A stretch of 64,000 nucleotides of DNA from Actinomycetota bacterium (GTDB taxonomy: Bacteria > Actinomycetota > Thermoleophilia > Miltoncostaeales > Miltoncostaeaceae), in the NCBI GenBank assembly GCA_020636905.1, contig JACJWX010000004.1, forward strand, positions 1-64,000, written 5' to 3'. A program made the position numbers and the translations under genes. Position 1 is the stretch's first letter, and every line of letters starts with the position of its first letter. This document shows, piece after piece, positions 41,624 through 50,137 of the stretch. Under the pieces are notes generated by a model. That model saw only the letters and a list, made by a program, of their open reading frames with translations, searched no databases and was not told where the DNA came from.

Positions 41624-42634
41624 TCACGCCCGCTCCGGCGCGCGCCGTCTCCGCCACTCCGACGGCGCCGCCCCGACGACACGTCGGAACGCCCGACTGA
41701 ACGCCGCCTCGGAGCCGTAGCCAAGTGACTGGGCGATCACCAGCACGGGGTCGCGCGTCTCCAGCAGACGGGTCGCGGCCACCTGCATCCGCCACCGCGT
41801 GAGGTATTGCATTGGTGCCATGCCGACCATCCTGGTGAAGCGCTCGTGCAGGGCCGACCGTGAAAGCCCGACCCGCGTACCGAGCCCCTCGATGGTCCAC
41901 TCCTCACCCGGCGACGCATGAATCAGAGCGAGGGCGGCCCCGACGCATTCGTCGCGCACGCCGGCCAGCCACCCCGTGGCGCCGGGCGGCATGGCGTCGA
42001 TGTACCGGCGGACGGCGTCGACGAACATCGTTTCGCTGAGTCGTTCGAGCACCGCCTCGGCGCCCGGCCGCCGATCCTGTGATTCACGGACCGCCTGGCG
42101 CACGGCGTGAAGATCCCAGCCATCGCCCGTCGCCGGCAGGTGCAGCAGGCGCGGCAGCGACTCCACCAGGGGATTGAACGGTCGCACGTCGCACCCGAGA
42201 AACCCGCAGGCCACGGTGGCCGCGGCGACGGCCGCCGACTCGGCCGACCCAACCATCATTCCCCCTCCCTCCAGCGCGACGGGGATCGGTTTCGGGGCCC
42301 TGGCGGTCGCGATGTGCCAGTCGACGTTGGCGGGGGGCGGCCGCAGGTCCGGAGCGCTGGAGATGGTGTGTGCGTCCCCGTGCGGGAACACCACGATGTC
42401 GCCGGTCTCGAGTGGCACGGGCGCCTCGCCGATCACCGCCGCCCACGCCCGACCGCGGGTGACCATGTGGTACTCCATGACGTGCCCCGCACCCGGCATG
42501 ACGGCGGAGGCGATCTCGATTGCGGGGGGCGCCTCGGCTGCCCAGGCCGGCCCCCCGTGGATGTCGTAGAAGAGCGCGCCACGCAGGCGGACGGTTCGAA
42601 GCACCTCGGACAGCGTGTCGTGCTGCGCCACCAT
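41624..42634 (-). CDS. AraC-family transcriptional regulator with N-terminal cupin
   Basis: A 336-residue regulator. The N-terminal cupin sensor (residues about 15-105) includes HMVTRGRAWAAVIGEAPVPLETGDIVVFPHGDAH, typical of the cupin_6 AraC group. The C-terminal DNA-binding domain has two helix-turn-helix units (WTIEGLGTRVGLSRSALHERFTRMVGMAPMQYL and DPVLVIAQSLGYGSEAAFSRAFRRVVG). It is divergent from the methyltransferase at 42814, 179 bases away, so it probably controls that gene and itself. Confidence 0.92.
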   Translation of the reverse strand: MVAQHDTLSEVLRTVRLRGALFYDIHGGPAWAAEAPPAIEIASAVMPGAGHVMEYHMVTRGRAWAAVIGEAPVPLETGDIVVFPHGDAHTISSAPDLRPPPANVDWHIATARAPKPIPVALEGGGMMVGSAESAAVAAATVACGFLGCDVRPFNPLVESLPRLLHLPATGDGWDLHAVRQAVRESQDRRPGAEAVLERLSETMFVDAVRRYIDAMPPGATGWLAGVRDECVGAALALIHASPGEEWTIEGLGTRVGLSRSALHERFTRMVGMAPMQYLTRWRMQVAATRLLETRDPVLVIAQSLGYGSEAAFSRAFRRVVGAAPSEWRRRRAPERA

Positions 42635-42813
42635 GCCACCCCCGAGTCCGGACGATCGGCCACCTCAGCCGGACGTTCGGACAAGCAGCGCAAGCATGCC
42701 GGACGACGGATCAACTATGGAAGACGCAGCGTCGCGCGTCGGCCCCAGGGGACCGACGACAGTGCCACCACCAGGGAGGCGATCACGCCCCCGATCCCAC
42801 TGGAGGTTGCACG

Positions 42814-43638
42814 ATGAGCACGCTTCTCACTCCGGACTACGCGCAGATCAAGCAGCGTCAGCAGGCCACCTGGGCGTCGGGTGACTTCGGCGTCATCGGC
42901 GCCACCCTGCAACTCGTCGGCGAACACCTCTGCGAGGCCGTCGATGTGTTGTCGGGTCAGCGCGTCGTCGATGTCGCGGCCGGGAGCGGCACCGCGTCCC
43001 TCGCCGCGGCCCGGCGCTTCGCGCGGGTCACCTCGACCGACTTCGTCCCCGATCTCCTTGCGCAGGGCGTGCGCCGCGCGCATGCCGAGCACCTGACCCT
43101 GACGACGCGTGTCGCCGACGCCGAAGCGCTCCCGTTCGCGGACGACAGTTTCGACGCCGCGCTCTCGACGTTCGGGGTCATGTTCACCCCGGACCACGCC
43201 ACTGCCGCCGCCGAGATGGTCCGCGTGGTGCGCCCCGGCGGCCGCATCGGACTCGCCAACTGGACCCCGGAGGGATTCCTCGGGGACATGTTCCGCATCG
43301 TGGCGGCCTTCGTCCCCCCGCCGGCGGGCCTCACGTCGCCCATGCGCTGGGGCACCGAAACGGGTCTGGTCGAACTCTTCGGGTCCGCGGCCGCGGACAT
43401 CAACTGCGAACGGATCGACCACATGTTCCGGTATGAGTCACCGGAGCACTTCGTGGACCTGTTCCGGCGCTACTACGGCCCCACCCACCGCGCGTTCGCC
43501 GCGCTCGACGAGGCGGGTCAGCGCGACATGCGGGAGCAGCTCCTCGCGCTGCTCCGGGATCGCTCGCGGCCCGGGACGTCCGCCATGGTCGTACCCGGCG
43601 AATACCTGCAGGTCGTCGTGACGCTCGCCGACGCATGA
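42814..43638 (+). CDS. class I SAM-dependent methyltransferase
   Basis: A 274-residue enzyme. Motif I is VVDVAAGSGTASLAAARRF and motif II is VTSTDFVPDLL. The substrate-side motif is VADAEALPFADDSFDAALSTFGVMFTPD, and VRPGGRIGLANWTPEG is the later strand typical of UbiE/COQ5-like small-molecule methyltransferases. The ATG at 42814 has a GGAGG seven bases upstream, one of the best ribosome sites in the window. It is likely under the divergent AraC regulator. Substrate unknown. Confidence 0.9.
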   Translation: MSTLLTPDYAQIKQRQQATWASGDFGVIGATLQLVGEHLCEAVDVLSGQRVVDVAAGSGTASLAAARRFARVTSTDFVPDLLAQGVRRAHAEHLTLTTRVADAEALPFADDSFDAALSTFGVMFTPDHATAAAEMVRVVRPGGRIGLANWTPEGFLGDMFRIVAAFVPPPAGLTSPMRWGTETGLVELFGSAAADINCERIDHMFRYESPEHFVDLFRRYYGPTHRAFAALDEAGQRDMREQLLALLRDRSRPGTSAMVVPGEYLQVVVTLADA

Positions 43639-43659
43639 GGATCACCCGCTCGTTGCCAG

Positions 43660-43689
43660 GGGCACGCTCACTCGGAGGTGAGCGTGCCC
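43660..43689. terminator. 12-bp perfect hairpin between converging genes
   Basis: GGGCACGCTCAC (43660-43671) and GTGAGCGTGCCC (43678-43689) around a 6-base loop. It ends the methyltransferase transcript 21 bases past its stop. It also includes the last codons and stop of the opposing SRPBCC gene. Confidence 0.65.
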
Positions 43690-44081
43690 TCCAGCACCGC
43701 CTTCATGCGCTCCAGACCGGCTTCCTGACCCGGACGCAGGCGCGACTCCATGTCCACGGCGGGATCCTGGGGCTCGGTTCTCGTCCACCAGACGATCCGG
43801 CTTCCGTCCCCCACCGCCTGCACCTCGAAACTCGCACGATGCGAGGCCACGGGGGCGCCTGAGACAACGGCGTACGCGTAGTGGCGGCGAGCGTCGTCGC
43901 GCTCGAGGAGCTCCTCGACGAGCTCGCCGCCGTCATCCCTGACCAGCGTCCGCATGGCGCCGTCAAGCGAAGCGCTGACGTACTTCGGGAACCACCGGGG
44001 CACCCCGACCGGGTCGCCCACCAGCTCCCATGCCTGATCCGGTGGGACGGCAACCTCCACACTCAGTTCCCATTCCGCCAT
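43668..44081 (-). CDS. SRPBCC (START-like) superfamily protein
   Basis: A 137-residue helix-grip protein. It has VEVAVPPDQAWELVGDPVGVPRWFPKYV at the N-terminus (strand and the two short helices), a curved sheet (YAYAVVSGAPVASHRASFEVQAV, SRIVWWTRTEP) and a long C-terminal helix. This resembles polyketide-cyclase-like SRPBCC proteins of about 140 residues. A GAGGGGAG ribosome site precedes the ATG. Its stop codon lies inside the hairpin that also ends the facing methyltransferase gene. Ligand unknown. Confidence 0.82.
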   Translation of the reverse strand: MAEWELSVEVAVPPDQAWELVGDPVGVPRWFPKYVSASLDGAMRTLVRDDGGELVEELLERDDARRHYAYAVVSGAPVASHRASFEVQAVGDGSRIVWWTRTEPQDPAVDMESRLRPGQEAGLERMKAVLEGTLTSE

Positions 44082-44156
44082 CGCTGGCTCCCCTCGTCGT
44101 GGTGTGGTGAGCCTACGACACCACCGACAGCCCTGGCGCCCGGTCCACTCTCGGCG

Positions 44157-45419
44157 CTACCGCTTCCGCAACACGCCGCGGATGGTCGCGGTCCTGCGCG
44201 GCGTCAGCGTCGTCACCGTCACCCGGTACCTCCCGGCGACCACCCCGCGGCTGCGCAACAACACCCCGGTGCGACCAACGCGCAGCCGCACCCGCTTCGA
44301 AACCAGCGGCGCCCTGCGCTTCTGGTACAGGCGGACGATCGCGGTGCCGGCGATGTTGGAGCGCACGAGCACCTTCACCCCGCGGCGCCGCGCCACGCGG
44401 AACGCCAGCCGCTTCGGGACGACCCCACCGATCCGCGCCGTCGTCGTCACCGGTGGCGCCGTGACGATGATCACCCCGTCCCGGGTCCGGGTCTGCTTTT
44501 CGATCGTGGCGGTCAGCGTCACCGGGTACTCGCCCGGCTTCGTGCCGGCCGGCACGGCGACGGCGACCTGCACTGGAGTGGTGCCGGACTCGGAGTGCAC
44601 CAGCCCCGCCGGCGTGACGGTGATGCGTGCGCCGGGGATGGGCGTGGAGGCCGACAGCCCGAACTCGAGGGCGCTCCCGAGAAGCGTGCCGTTGAACTTC
44701 GTGGTGAAGGGCACCGTCACCGTCGTCCCCGCCGGACCAGATGCCTCGGCGCCGGTCAGGATGCCCAGGTCGTTGACGGGGACATCCAGGATCACCGGGA
44801 TCTGAGCGATGAGGGGTGAATCGAGGCAGACGGTGAAGTCAGCCGTCCAGTCGGTGATGCTCGAACCGCAGTTCACGGGTCTGCCGGCGGAAAGATCCGC
44901 GCTCACGGTCCGGAATCCGATGACCGCCCGGTAGCTCACCGGCCCCTCGAACGGTGCGCCGTCGGCGCCCTGGGGGAGGCCGAAGCCCGCCGTGAGCCGG
45001 ATCGTCGGGTCCACCGCGCCGTTGACGGCCAGCGTGTTGCTGATGTAGCCGATCCAGGTGCGTCCCGGGCCCGCCGGGCTGAGCCGTTCGAGTTCCGCGG
45101 CGTACCCGGGGCTCGGGGCGAATGTCGCCTGCGGTGCATCCGAAGCGATCGTGGACGGCGGGGTGAGCGTCGACGACATCTTGTACCCGATGAGCAGCTG
45201 GGTCGGTCCCGCGTACGCGGGCTGGCTCAGGTCGAGGTTGTCGAGGTTGCCGCAGTTGGTGCTGCCGGAGAGACAGGCGAAGGAATGCACGTTCACGTCG
45301 CCGATCCCGTCGGACTGGCTCAGGTAGCTGTCCATGTCGACGCAGCCGGTGCCGAACAGGGCGACGCCGGCGAGCGCGGCGACCGCAAGCCCCCGTGCGC
45401 GGCGAGCGTGGACGATCAT
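44157..45419 (-). CDS. exported lipoprotein with Arg-rich C-terminal domain, paralogue of 45528-46799
   Basis: A 420-residue protein. The signal GLAVAALAGVALFGTGC gives a lipobox Cys near residue 26. Residues 30-200 contain the paired-Cys CLSGSTNCG, YAAELERLSPAGPGRTWIGYISNTLAVNGAVDP and FGLPQGADG. Two beta domains follow (about 225-330). The last 85 residues are Arg-rich and end in GRYRVTVTTLTPRRTATIRGVLRKR. The downstream paralogue matches throughout. The leader GGAGAACGCCA directly before the ATG is identical in both genes, which fits a recent tandem duplication. Surface role inferred; function unknown. Confidence 0.75.
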   Translation of the reverse strand: MIVHARRARGLAVAALAGVALFGTGCVDMDSYLSQSDGIGDVNVHSFACLSGSTNCGNLDNLDLSQPAYAGPTQLLIGYKMSSTLTPPSTIASDAPQATFAPSPGYAAELERLSPAGPGRTWIGYISNTLAVNGAVDPTIRLTAGFGLPQGADGAPFEGPVSYRAVIGFRTVSADLSAGRPVNCGSSITDWTADFTVCLDSPLIAQIPVILDVPVNDLGILTGAEASGPAGTTVTVPFTTKFNGTLLGSALEFGLSASTPIPGARITVTPAGLVHSESGTTPVQVAVAVPAGTKPGEYPVTLTATIEKQTRTRDGVIIVTAPPVTTTARIGGVVPKRLAFRVARRRGVKVLVRSNIAGTAIVRLYQKRRAPLVSKRVRLRVGRTGVLLRSRGVVAGRYRVTVTTLTPRRTATIRGVLRKR

Positions 45420-45493
45420 TGGCGTTCTCCGATCGGTTCGTGCAGTCGTGGGGGCCGTCGGCAGCAGAATGCCACGGAGCCCCGTTTCGGGTG

Positions 45494-45519
45494 GGGGGCC
45501 GACCCGGTGGCCGGCCCCC
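45494..45519 (-). terminator. hairpin between the tandem paralogues
   Basis: GGGGGCCG (45494-45501) pairs with CGGCCCCC (45512-45519), nine bases past the stop of the upstream paralogue. Each paralogue may therefore be its own transcript. Confidence 0.5.
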
Positions 45520-45527
45520 GTTCCGTC

Positions 45528-46799
45528 CTACCGCTTCCGCAACACGCCGCGGATCGTCACGGTCTTGCGCGGGGTGAGCATGGTCACGGTCACCCGGTAG
45601 CGACCCGCAACCAGCCGGCTGTTGCGCAGCAGTACCCCGGTGCGTCCCACACGCAGCCGAACGCGACGTGACACCCTCGGCGCCTTCCGCCCCTGGTACA
45701 GGCGCACGATCGCCAGGCCCTTCAGGTTCGACCGCACCACCACCTTCACCCCGCGGCGCCGCGCGACACGGAAGGCTAGCCGCTTTGGGACGATCCCGCT
45801 GATCCGCGCCGTGGTGGTGACCACCGGCGGCGCCGTCACAGTGAGGACGCCCTCACGAGTACGGGTCTGAGCGCCGAGTGTGGCGGTCAGGGTCACCGGG
45901 TAGTCGCCCGGCGTCGCGTTGGCTGGCACCGCGACCGCGACCTGCACCGGGTTGGTGCTGTCGGTGGCCGGCAGCAGGCTCCCGGGCGTCACGGTCACGC
46001 CCGCACCAGGAAGGGTCGTTGACGCCGACAGCGCGAAGTTGACCGACGCGGTCGAGGTCCCGGCGTACTTCGTCGTGAAGGGCACGGTGACCGTGGTGCC
46101 GGCCAGGCCGGATGCCTTCGCGCCCGTGATGATCCCAAGGTCCCGCGTACCGAACACCGCGTCGTCGCCCGCCACGGTGGTCGCCAGGGGAGCGTCGATG
46201 CAGACCGTGCTGTCAGGCATGACGTCCGTGATGTTGGCGCCACAGTTGACGGGTCGGTCAGCCGGGTGGGTCGCATCGACGAGTCGGAATCCGGCAACCG
46301 CGCGATACCCCACCGGTCCGGCGAACGGGCTGCCATCGGCGCCCTGCGGCAGACCGAACCTGGCGGTGACCGCGATGTTGGGGTCGACGGCCCCGTTCAC
46401 GACGAGCGTGTTGGTCACGTAGCCGACCCACACGCGCCCCGGCCCCGCGGGGCTGAGACGCTCCAGCTCGGCGGCGTAGCCCGCATTCGCGGCAAGCGTG
46501 GTCGTGGGTGAGTCGGACGACAGCGACGCCGGAGCGGTGATGCCCGGCGGCACCCGGTATCCGACCAGCAGCTGGCCCTGCCCGCTGAAGGCGGGAACGT
46601 CGAAGTCGATGTTGTCCTGCCCCGAACATCCCGTGCTCCCCGACAGGCAGACCGTGCCGTGGATGGTCAGGTCGCCGATGCGGTCAGGCTGCTCCGCGAC
46701 GACGCCGTCCAACGAGATGCAACCGGAACTGGCAAGGACGAAACCGCCGAGCGCGACGGTGGCGACTGCGCCCCGAGCCCAGGCTGAGCGAACCTTCAT
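45528..46799 (-). CDS. exported lipoprotein with Arg-rich C-terminal domain, paralogue of 44157-45419
   Basis: A 423-residue protein with signal and lipobox (VALGGFVLASSGC). The same order of parts as its neighbour follows: CLSGSTGCS, YAAELERLSPAGPGRVWVGYVTNTL, FGLPQGADGSPFAGPV, cysteines in RPVNCGANITD and DSTVCIDAP, then PFTTKYAG and NPVQVAVAVPANATPGDYPV. The tail is VPKRLAFRVARRRGVKV...RGVLRKR. The start is at 46799 after GGAGAACGCCA, the leader shared with the paralogue. No enzymatic motif is visible. It may be a surface or matrix protein. The 187 bases upstream to 46986 contain its promoter region only. Confidence 0.75.
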   Translation of the reverse strand: MKVRSAWARGAVATVALGGFVLASSGCISLDGVVAEQPDRIGDLTIHGTVCLSGSTGCSGQDNIDFDVPAFSGQGQLLVGYRVPPGITAPASLSSDSPTTTLAANAGYAAELERLSPAGPGRVWVGYVTNTLVVNGAVDPNIAVTARFGLPQGADGSPFAGPVGYRAVAGFRLVDATHPADRPVNCGANITDVMPDSTVCIDAPLATTVAGDDAVFGTRDLGIITGAKASGLAGTTVTVPFTTKYAGTSTASVNFALSASTTLPGAGVTVTPGSLLPATDSTNPVQVAVAVPANATPGDYPVTLTATLGAQTRTREGVLTVTAPPVVTTTARISGIVPKRLAFRVARRRGVKVVVRSNLKGLAIVRLYQGRKAPRVSRRVRLRVGRTGVLLRNSRLVAGRYRVTVTMLTPRKTVTIRGVLRKR

Positions 46800-46986
46800 T
46801 GGCGTTCTCCATTCGCTGGCCGCGGCCGGGGGAACCGCCGAAATCCCCACGAGTCTGCCCCGGCGCGGGCCTCGGAGTCACCTCTCCAAACGTCGAGTTC
46901 TCGTGCCGTCGCCGGTGTCAGGATCCGTCAGGCGGCGACAATCGACCGGGCTTCGTGCGGCGGGCGACTCCGGAGACGACAGATGG

Positions 46987-47439
46987 TCAGGGAAGCCGAT
47001 CCACCAGGCGAAGCAGGAGGAGCCCCAGCGCGGTGCCGACGGCGAGGGGCAGCAGATCCAGAAACCACGGGTTCGAGGCCAGCTCCGCGCCGACGGCCCC
47101 GCCCAACAACATCCCGAGCGGCAGGCACATGAGACCCAGGAAGAAGACGAGTCCCCGGACCTGTGTCCGCCTCGCGTCGCCCGGTGGCAGCACGACCCGA
47201 AGCGCGAGGAGCAGTCCGGCGGCGACCGTCAGCGCCCCGGCGACGCCCAGCGCAACCCACCGTGAGTCCGCGAGGGGCCGGACCACAACCGCCACGCCGA
47301 TGGTGGCTCCGCCCACCAACAGCAGACGCCGCCCGCCCGGCACGGCTCGATCGTCGATCGCCGCCGTCGCCCGCTCAGCCACCCCGGACGGGCCGGCCGG
47401 ATGTGGAGCGCCGCCGTCCTCGAACGACGCCCCGGCCAT
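46987..47439 (-). CDS. membrane protein, downstream of ppdK
   Basis: A 150-residue protein. About 35 polar residues precede four hydrophobic helices (RLLLVGGATIGVAVVVRPLA, WVALGVAGALTVAAGLLLALRVVL, GLVFFLGLMCLPLGMLLGGAVGA, WFLDLLPLAVGTALGLLLLRLVD). No family recognised. I start at the ATG at 47439, just after a TTG. It lies 40 bases beyond the ppdK stop in the same direction and may be read through from that operon. Confidence 0.6.
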   Translation of the reverse strand: MAGASFEDGGAPHPAGPSGVAERATAAIDDRAVPGGRRLLLVGGATIGVAVVVRPLADSRWVALGVAGALTVAAGLLLALRVVLPPGDARRTQVRGLVFFLGLMCLPLGMLLGGAVGAELASNPWFLDLLPLAVGTALGLLLLRLVDRLP

Positions 47440-47479
47440 CAACGACGGCCGCGCCAGGCTTCAGCGCGACCGAACCTGG

Positions 47480-50137
47480 TCACCGATCACCCGTCGAGGC
47501 GTGCAACGCGGCCTGGGCCGCCGCGATGCGAGCCGTCTGCACCCGGAACGGCGAACACGACACGTAGTCCAGGCCGATGGAGTCGAAGTACCTGACGCTG
47601 TCCGGATCACCACCGTGCTCACCGCACACCCCGAGCTTGATGTCGGGGCTGACCGACCGCGACCGGTCGCGTGCGATCTCGATGAGCCCGCCCACGCCGT
47701 CGACGTCGACGTGCTCGAACGGGTTCGACTCGACGATGCCCTTCTGGATGTAGTGGGCCAGGAACTTCGTCTCGGCGTCGTCGCGTGAGAAGCCGAGCGT
47801 CGTCTGCGTGAGGTCGTTGGTGCCGAAACTGAAGAAGTCGGCGTGCCGGGCGATGCGGTCGGCCACGAGGGCGGCCCGGGGCAGCTCGATCATGGTGCCG
47901 ACGTGGTAGTCGATGTCGACGTTCTGCTCCTTGATGACGATCTCGCAGACGTCGACGATCTCGTCACGCATGACGCGCAGTTCCTCTTCGAAGCCGACCA
48001 GGGGAACCATGATCTCCACGATCGGCTTCTTCCCCGTCTCGCGGGTGACGCGGCAGGCGGCGTTCATGATCGCGGCGACCTGCATCCGGTAGAGGTCCGG
48101 GATCTCGATGCCCAGGCGACACCCGCGGGTGCCGAGCATGGGGTTGACCTCCATCAGCTTCTCGACCTTCGGAAGCTGCTCCTCGGCCTCCGGGTCCGGA
48201 ACGCCGGTGAACTTCGCGCGTTCGAGTCGCACGCGGAGTTCGGTGTGGTCGGGCAGGAACTCGTGGAGCGGAGGGTCGAGTAACCGGATCGTGACCGGCA
48301 GCCCCGACATCTCGCGGAAGATCCCGACGAAGTCCTCTTCCTGGAACACGCGCAGCTTGTCGAGCGCCGCGCGCAGTTCGTCGTCGTCCTCGGCCATGAT
48401 CATGTCGCGGACGATCGGAAGGCGATCGTCGCCGCCGAACATGTGCTCGGTGCGGCACAGCCCGATCCCCTCGGCGCCGAAGCTCCGGGCCCGGCGGGCA
48501 TCCTCGGGGGTGTCGGCGTTCGTCCGGATCTTGAGGCGGCGGTGTTCGTCGGCCCACTCGAGGATGCGCTCGAGATACGGGTTGTTGGGGTCCGGCGGCA
48601 ACAGTGGCGCTTCGCCCAGGAACACCCCGCCCGTACTGCCGTCGATGGTGACGTGGTCTCCGGCCGCCACGCGCACGCCCGAGATCGTGATGTAGCCGCC
48701 GGCCTCGTCGACCTCCATGGCATCGACACCGGTCACGGCCGGCGTGCCCATCCCCACGGCGACGATGGCCGCATGGCTCGTCTTGCCGCCGCGCGCGGTC
48801 AGGATGCCCTTCGCCCCCACCATCCCGTGGAAATCGTCGGGAGTGGTCTCGTCGCGCACCAGGATGACCGGCGTGCCGCTCGCGGCACGCTCCTCCGCCT
48901 CGTCGGCGGTGAGCACGACCTGGCCGGTCGCGGCGCCGGGCGACGCGGCGACACCGGTCGCCACCGGGTCGGCCGCCCGGGCGGTGTCGAGCTGCGGCAG
49001 CAGGAGCTGCCGGACCTGGGTGGCGTCGACGAGCGTTCGCAGCGATTCCTCCGCGCTGACGACACCTTCCTCGACCATGTCGACCGCGATCCGCGCCATC
49101 GCCTGCGCACTCCGCTTGCCGTTACGGGTCTGCAGCATGAAGAGGCGGCCGTTCTCGATCGTGAACTCGACGTCCTGCATGTTCTGGTACGTCGATTCGA
49201 GCATCGCCATCGTCGCGATGAGCCGGTCGTAGGCCTCGGGCAGATGGTTGCGCAGGTTGGCGAGCGGCTCGGGCGTGCGGATGCCGGCCACGACATCCTC
49301 ACCCTGGGCGTTCACCAGGAACTCGCCGAAGGGCTCGCCCCGCTCACCGGTGGTGTTGTTGCGCGTGAAGGCCACGCCCGTGGCCGAGCGTTCCCCGGTG
49401 TTGCCGAACACCATCTGCTGCACGTTCACCGCCGTGCCCAGGTCGTGCGGGATGCGGTTCACGCGGCGATAGTCGCGGGCCCGGCGGTTGTCCCAGCTCT
49501 CGAAGACCGCGCGGATGGCGCCGTTGAGCTGTGTGCGGGCGTCCTGCGGGAACACGTCGCCGACGTGCTCCTGGTAGATGCCCTTGAAGGTGGTCACGAG
49601 GCCCTCGAGGTCCTCGGCGGCCAGATCGACGTCGTTCGTGACCCCGCGTGACTGCTTGCGCTTCGAGAGCGCGGCCTCGAACTTGGACCGCTCGACGCCC
49701 TTCACCACGTCGCCGTACATCTGGATGAACCGGCGATACGAGTCGTAGGCGAAGCGGGGGTTGCCCGTTCGCGCCGCGAGCCCCTCGACCGACCGATCGT
49801 TCAACCCGAGATTGAGGACGGTGTCCATCATCCCGGGCATCGAGAACTTCGCCCCCGAGCGGACCGACACGAGCAGCGGGTCGTCCGGATCGCCGAGCTG
49901 CTTGCCGGCCTGTTCCTCGAGGCGCTCGAGGTGTTCGGTGATCTCCGACGCAAGCCCGTCCGGAAAGGCGTGATTGTTCGCGAGATAGGCGATGCAGGTC
50001 TCGGTGGTGATGGTGAAGCCACCGGGCACCGGCACACCGAGACGGGTCATCTCGGCGACGTTCGCGCCCTTGCCGCCGAGCAGATCGCGCATGTCGCGCG
50101 ACCCCTCGGAGAAGTCGTAGACCCGCTTGGTGTTCAC
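47480..50137 (-). CDS. ppdK: pyruvate, phosphate dikinase
   Basis: An 885-residue PpdK of standard length. The N-terminal ATP-grasp domain begins VYDFSEGSRDMRDLLGGKGANVAEMTRLGVPVPGGFTI. The swivelling phosphohistidine domain has LTARGGKTSHAAIVA with the catalytic His. The C-terminal PEP/pyruvate barrel holds LGTRGCRLGIEIPDLY, MVPLVGFEEEL and FGTNDLTQTTLGFSRDDAE, with the late CGEHGGDPDS Cys. It interconverts pyruvate, ATP and Pi with PEP, AMP and PPi in the cytosol. The GTG start at 50137 shares GTGA with the glyS stop. Confidence 0.97.
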   Translation of the reverse strand: MNTKRVYDFSEGSRDMRDLLGGKGANVAEMTRLGVPVPGGFTITTETCIAYLANNHAFPDGLASEITEHLERLEEQAGKQLGDPDDPLLVSVRSGAKFSMPGMMDTVLNLGLNDRSVEGLAARTGNPRFAYDSYRRFIQMYGDVVKGVERSKFEAALSKRKQSRGVTNDVDLAAEDLEGLVTTFKGIYQEHVGDVFPQDARTQLNGAIRAVFESWDNRRARDYRRVNRIPHDLGTAVNVQQMVFGNTGERSATGVAFTRNNTTGERGEPFGEFLVNAQGEDVVAGIRTPEPLANLRNHLPEAYDRLIATMAMLESTYQNMQDVEFTIENGRLFMLQTRNGKRSAQAMARIAVDMVEEGVVSAEESLRTLVDATQVRQLLLPQLDTARAADPVATGVAASPGAATGQVVLTADEAEERAASGTPVILVRDETTPDDFHGMVGAKGILTARGGKTSHAAIVAVGMGTPAVTGVDAMEVDEAGGYITISGVRVAAGDHVTIDGSTGGVFLGEAPLLPPDPNNPYLERILEWADEHRRLKIRTNADTPEDARRARSFGAEGIGLCRTEHMFGGDDRLPIVRDMIMAEDDDELRAALDKLRVFQEEDFVGIFREMSGLPVTIRLLDPPLHEFLPDHTELRVRLERAKFTGVPDPEAEEQLPKVEKLMEVNPMLGTRGCRLGIEIPDLYRMQVAAIMNAACRVTRETGKKPIVEIMVPLVGFEEELRVMRDEIVDVCEIVIKEQNVDIDYHVGTMIELPRAALVADRIARHADFFSFGTNDLTQTTLGFSRDDAETKFLAHYIQKGIVESNPFEHVDVDGVGGLIEIARDRSRSVSPDIKLGVCGEHGGDPDSVRYFDSIGLDYVSCSPFRVQTARIAAAQAALHASTGDR

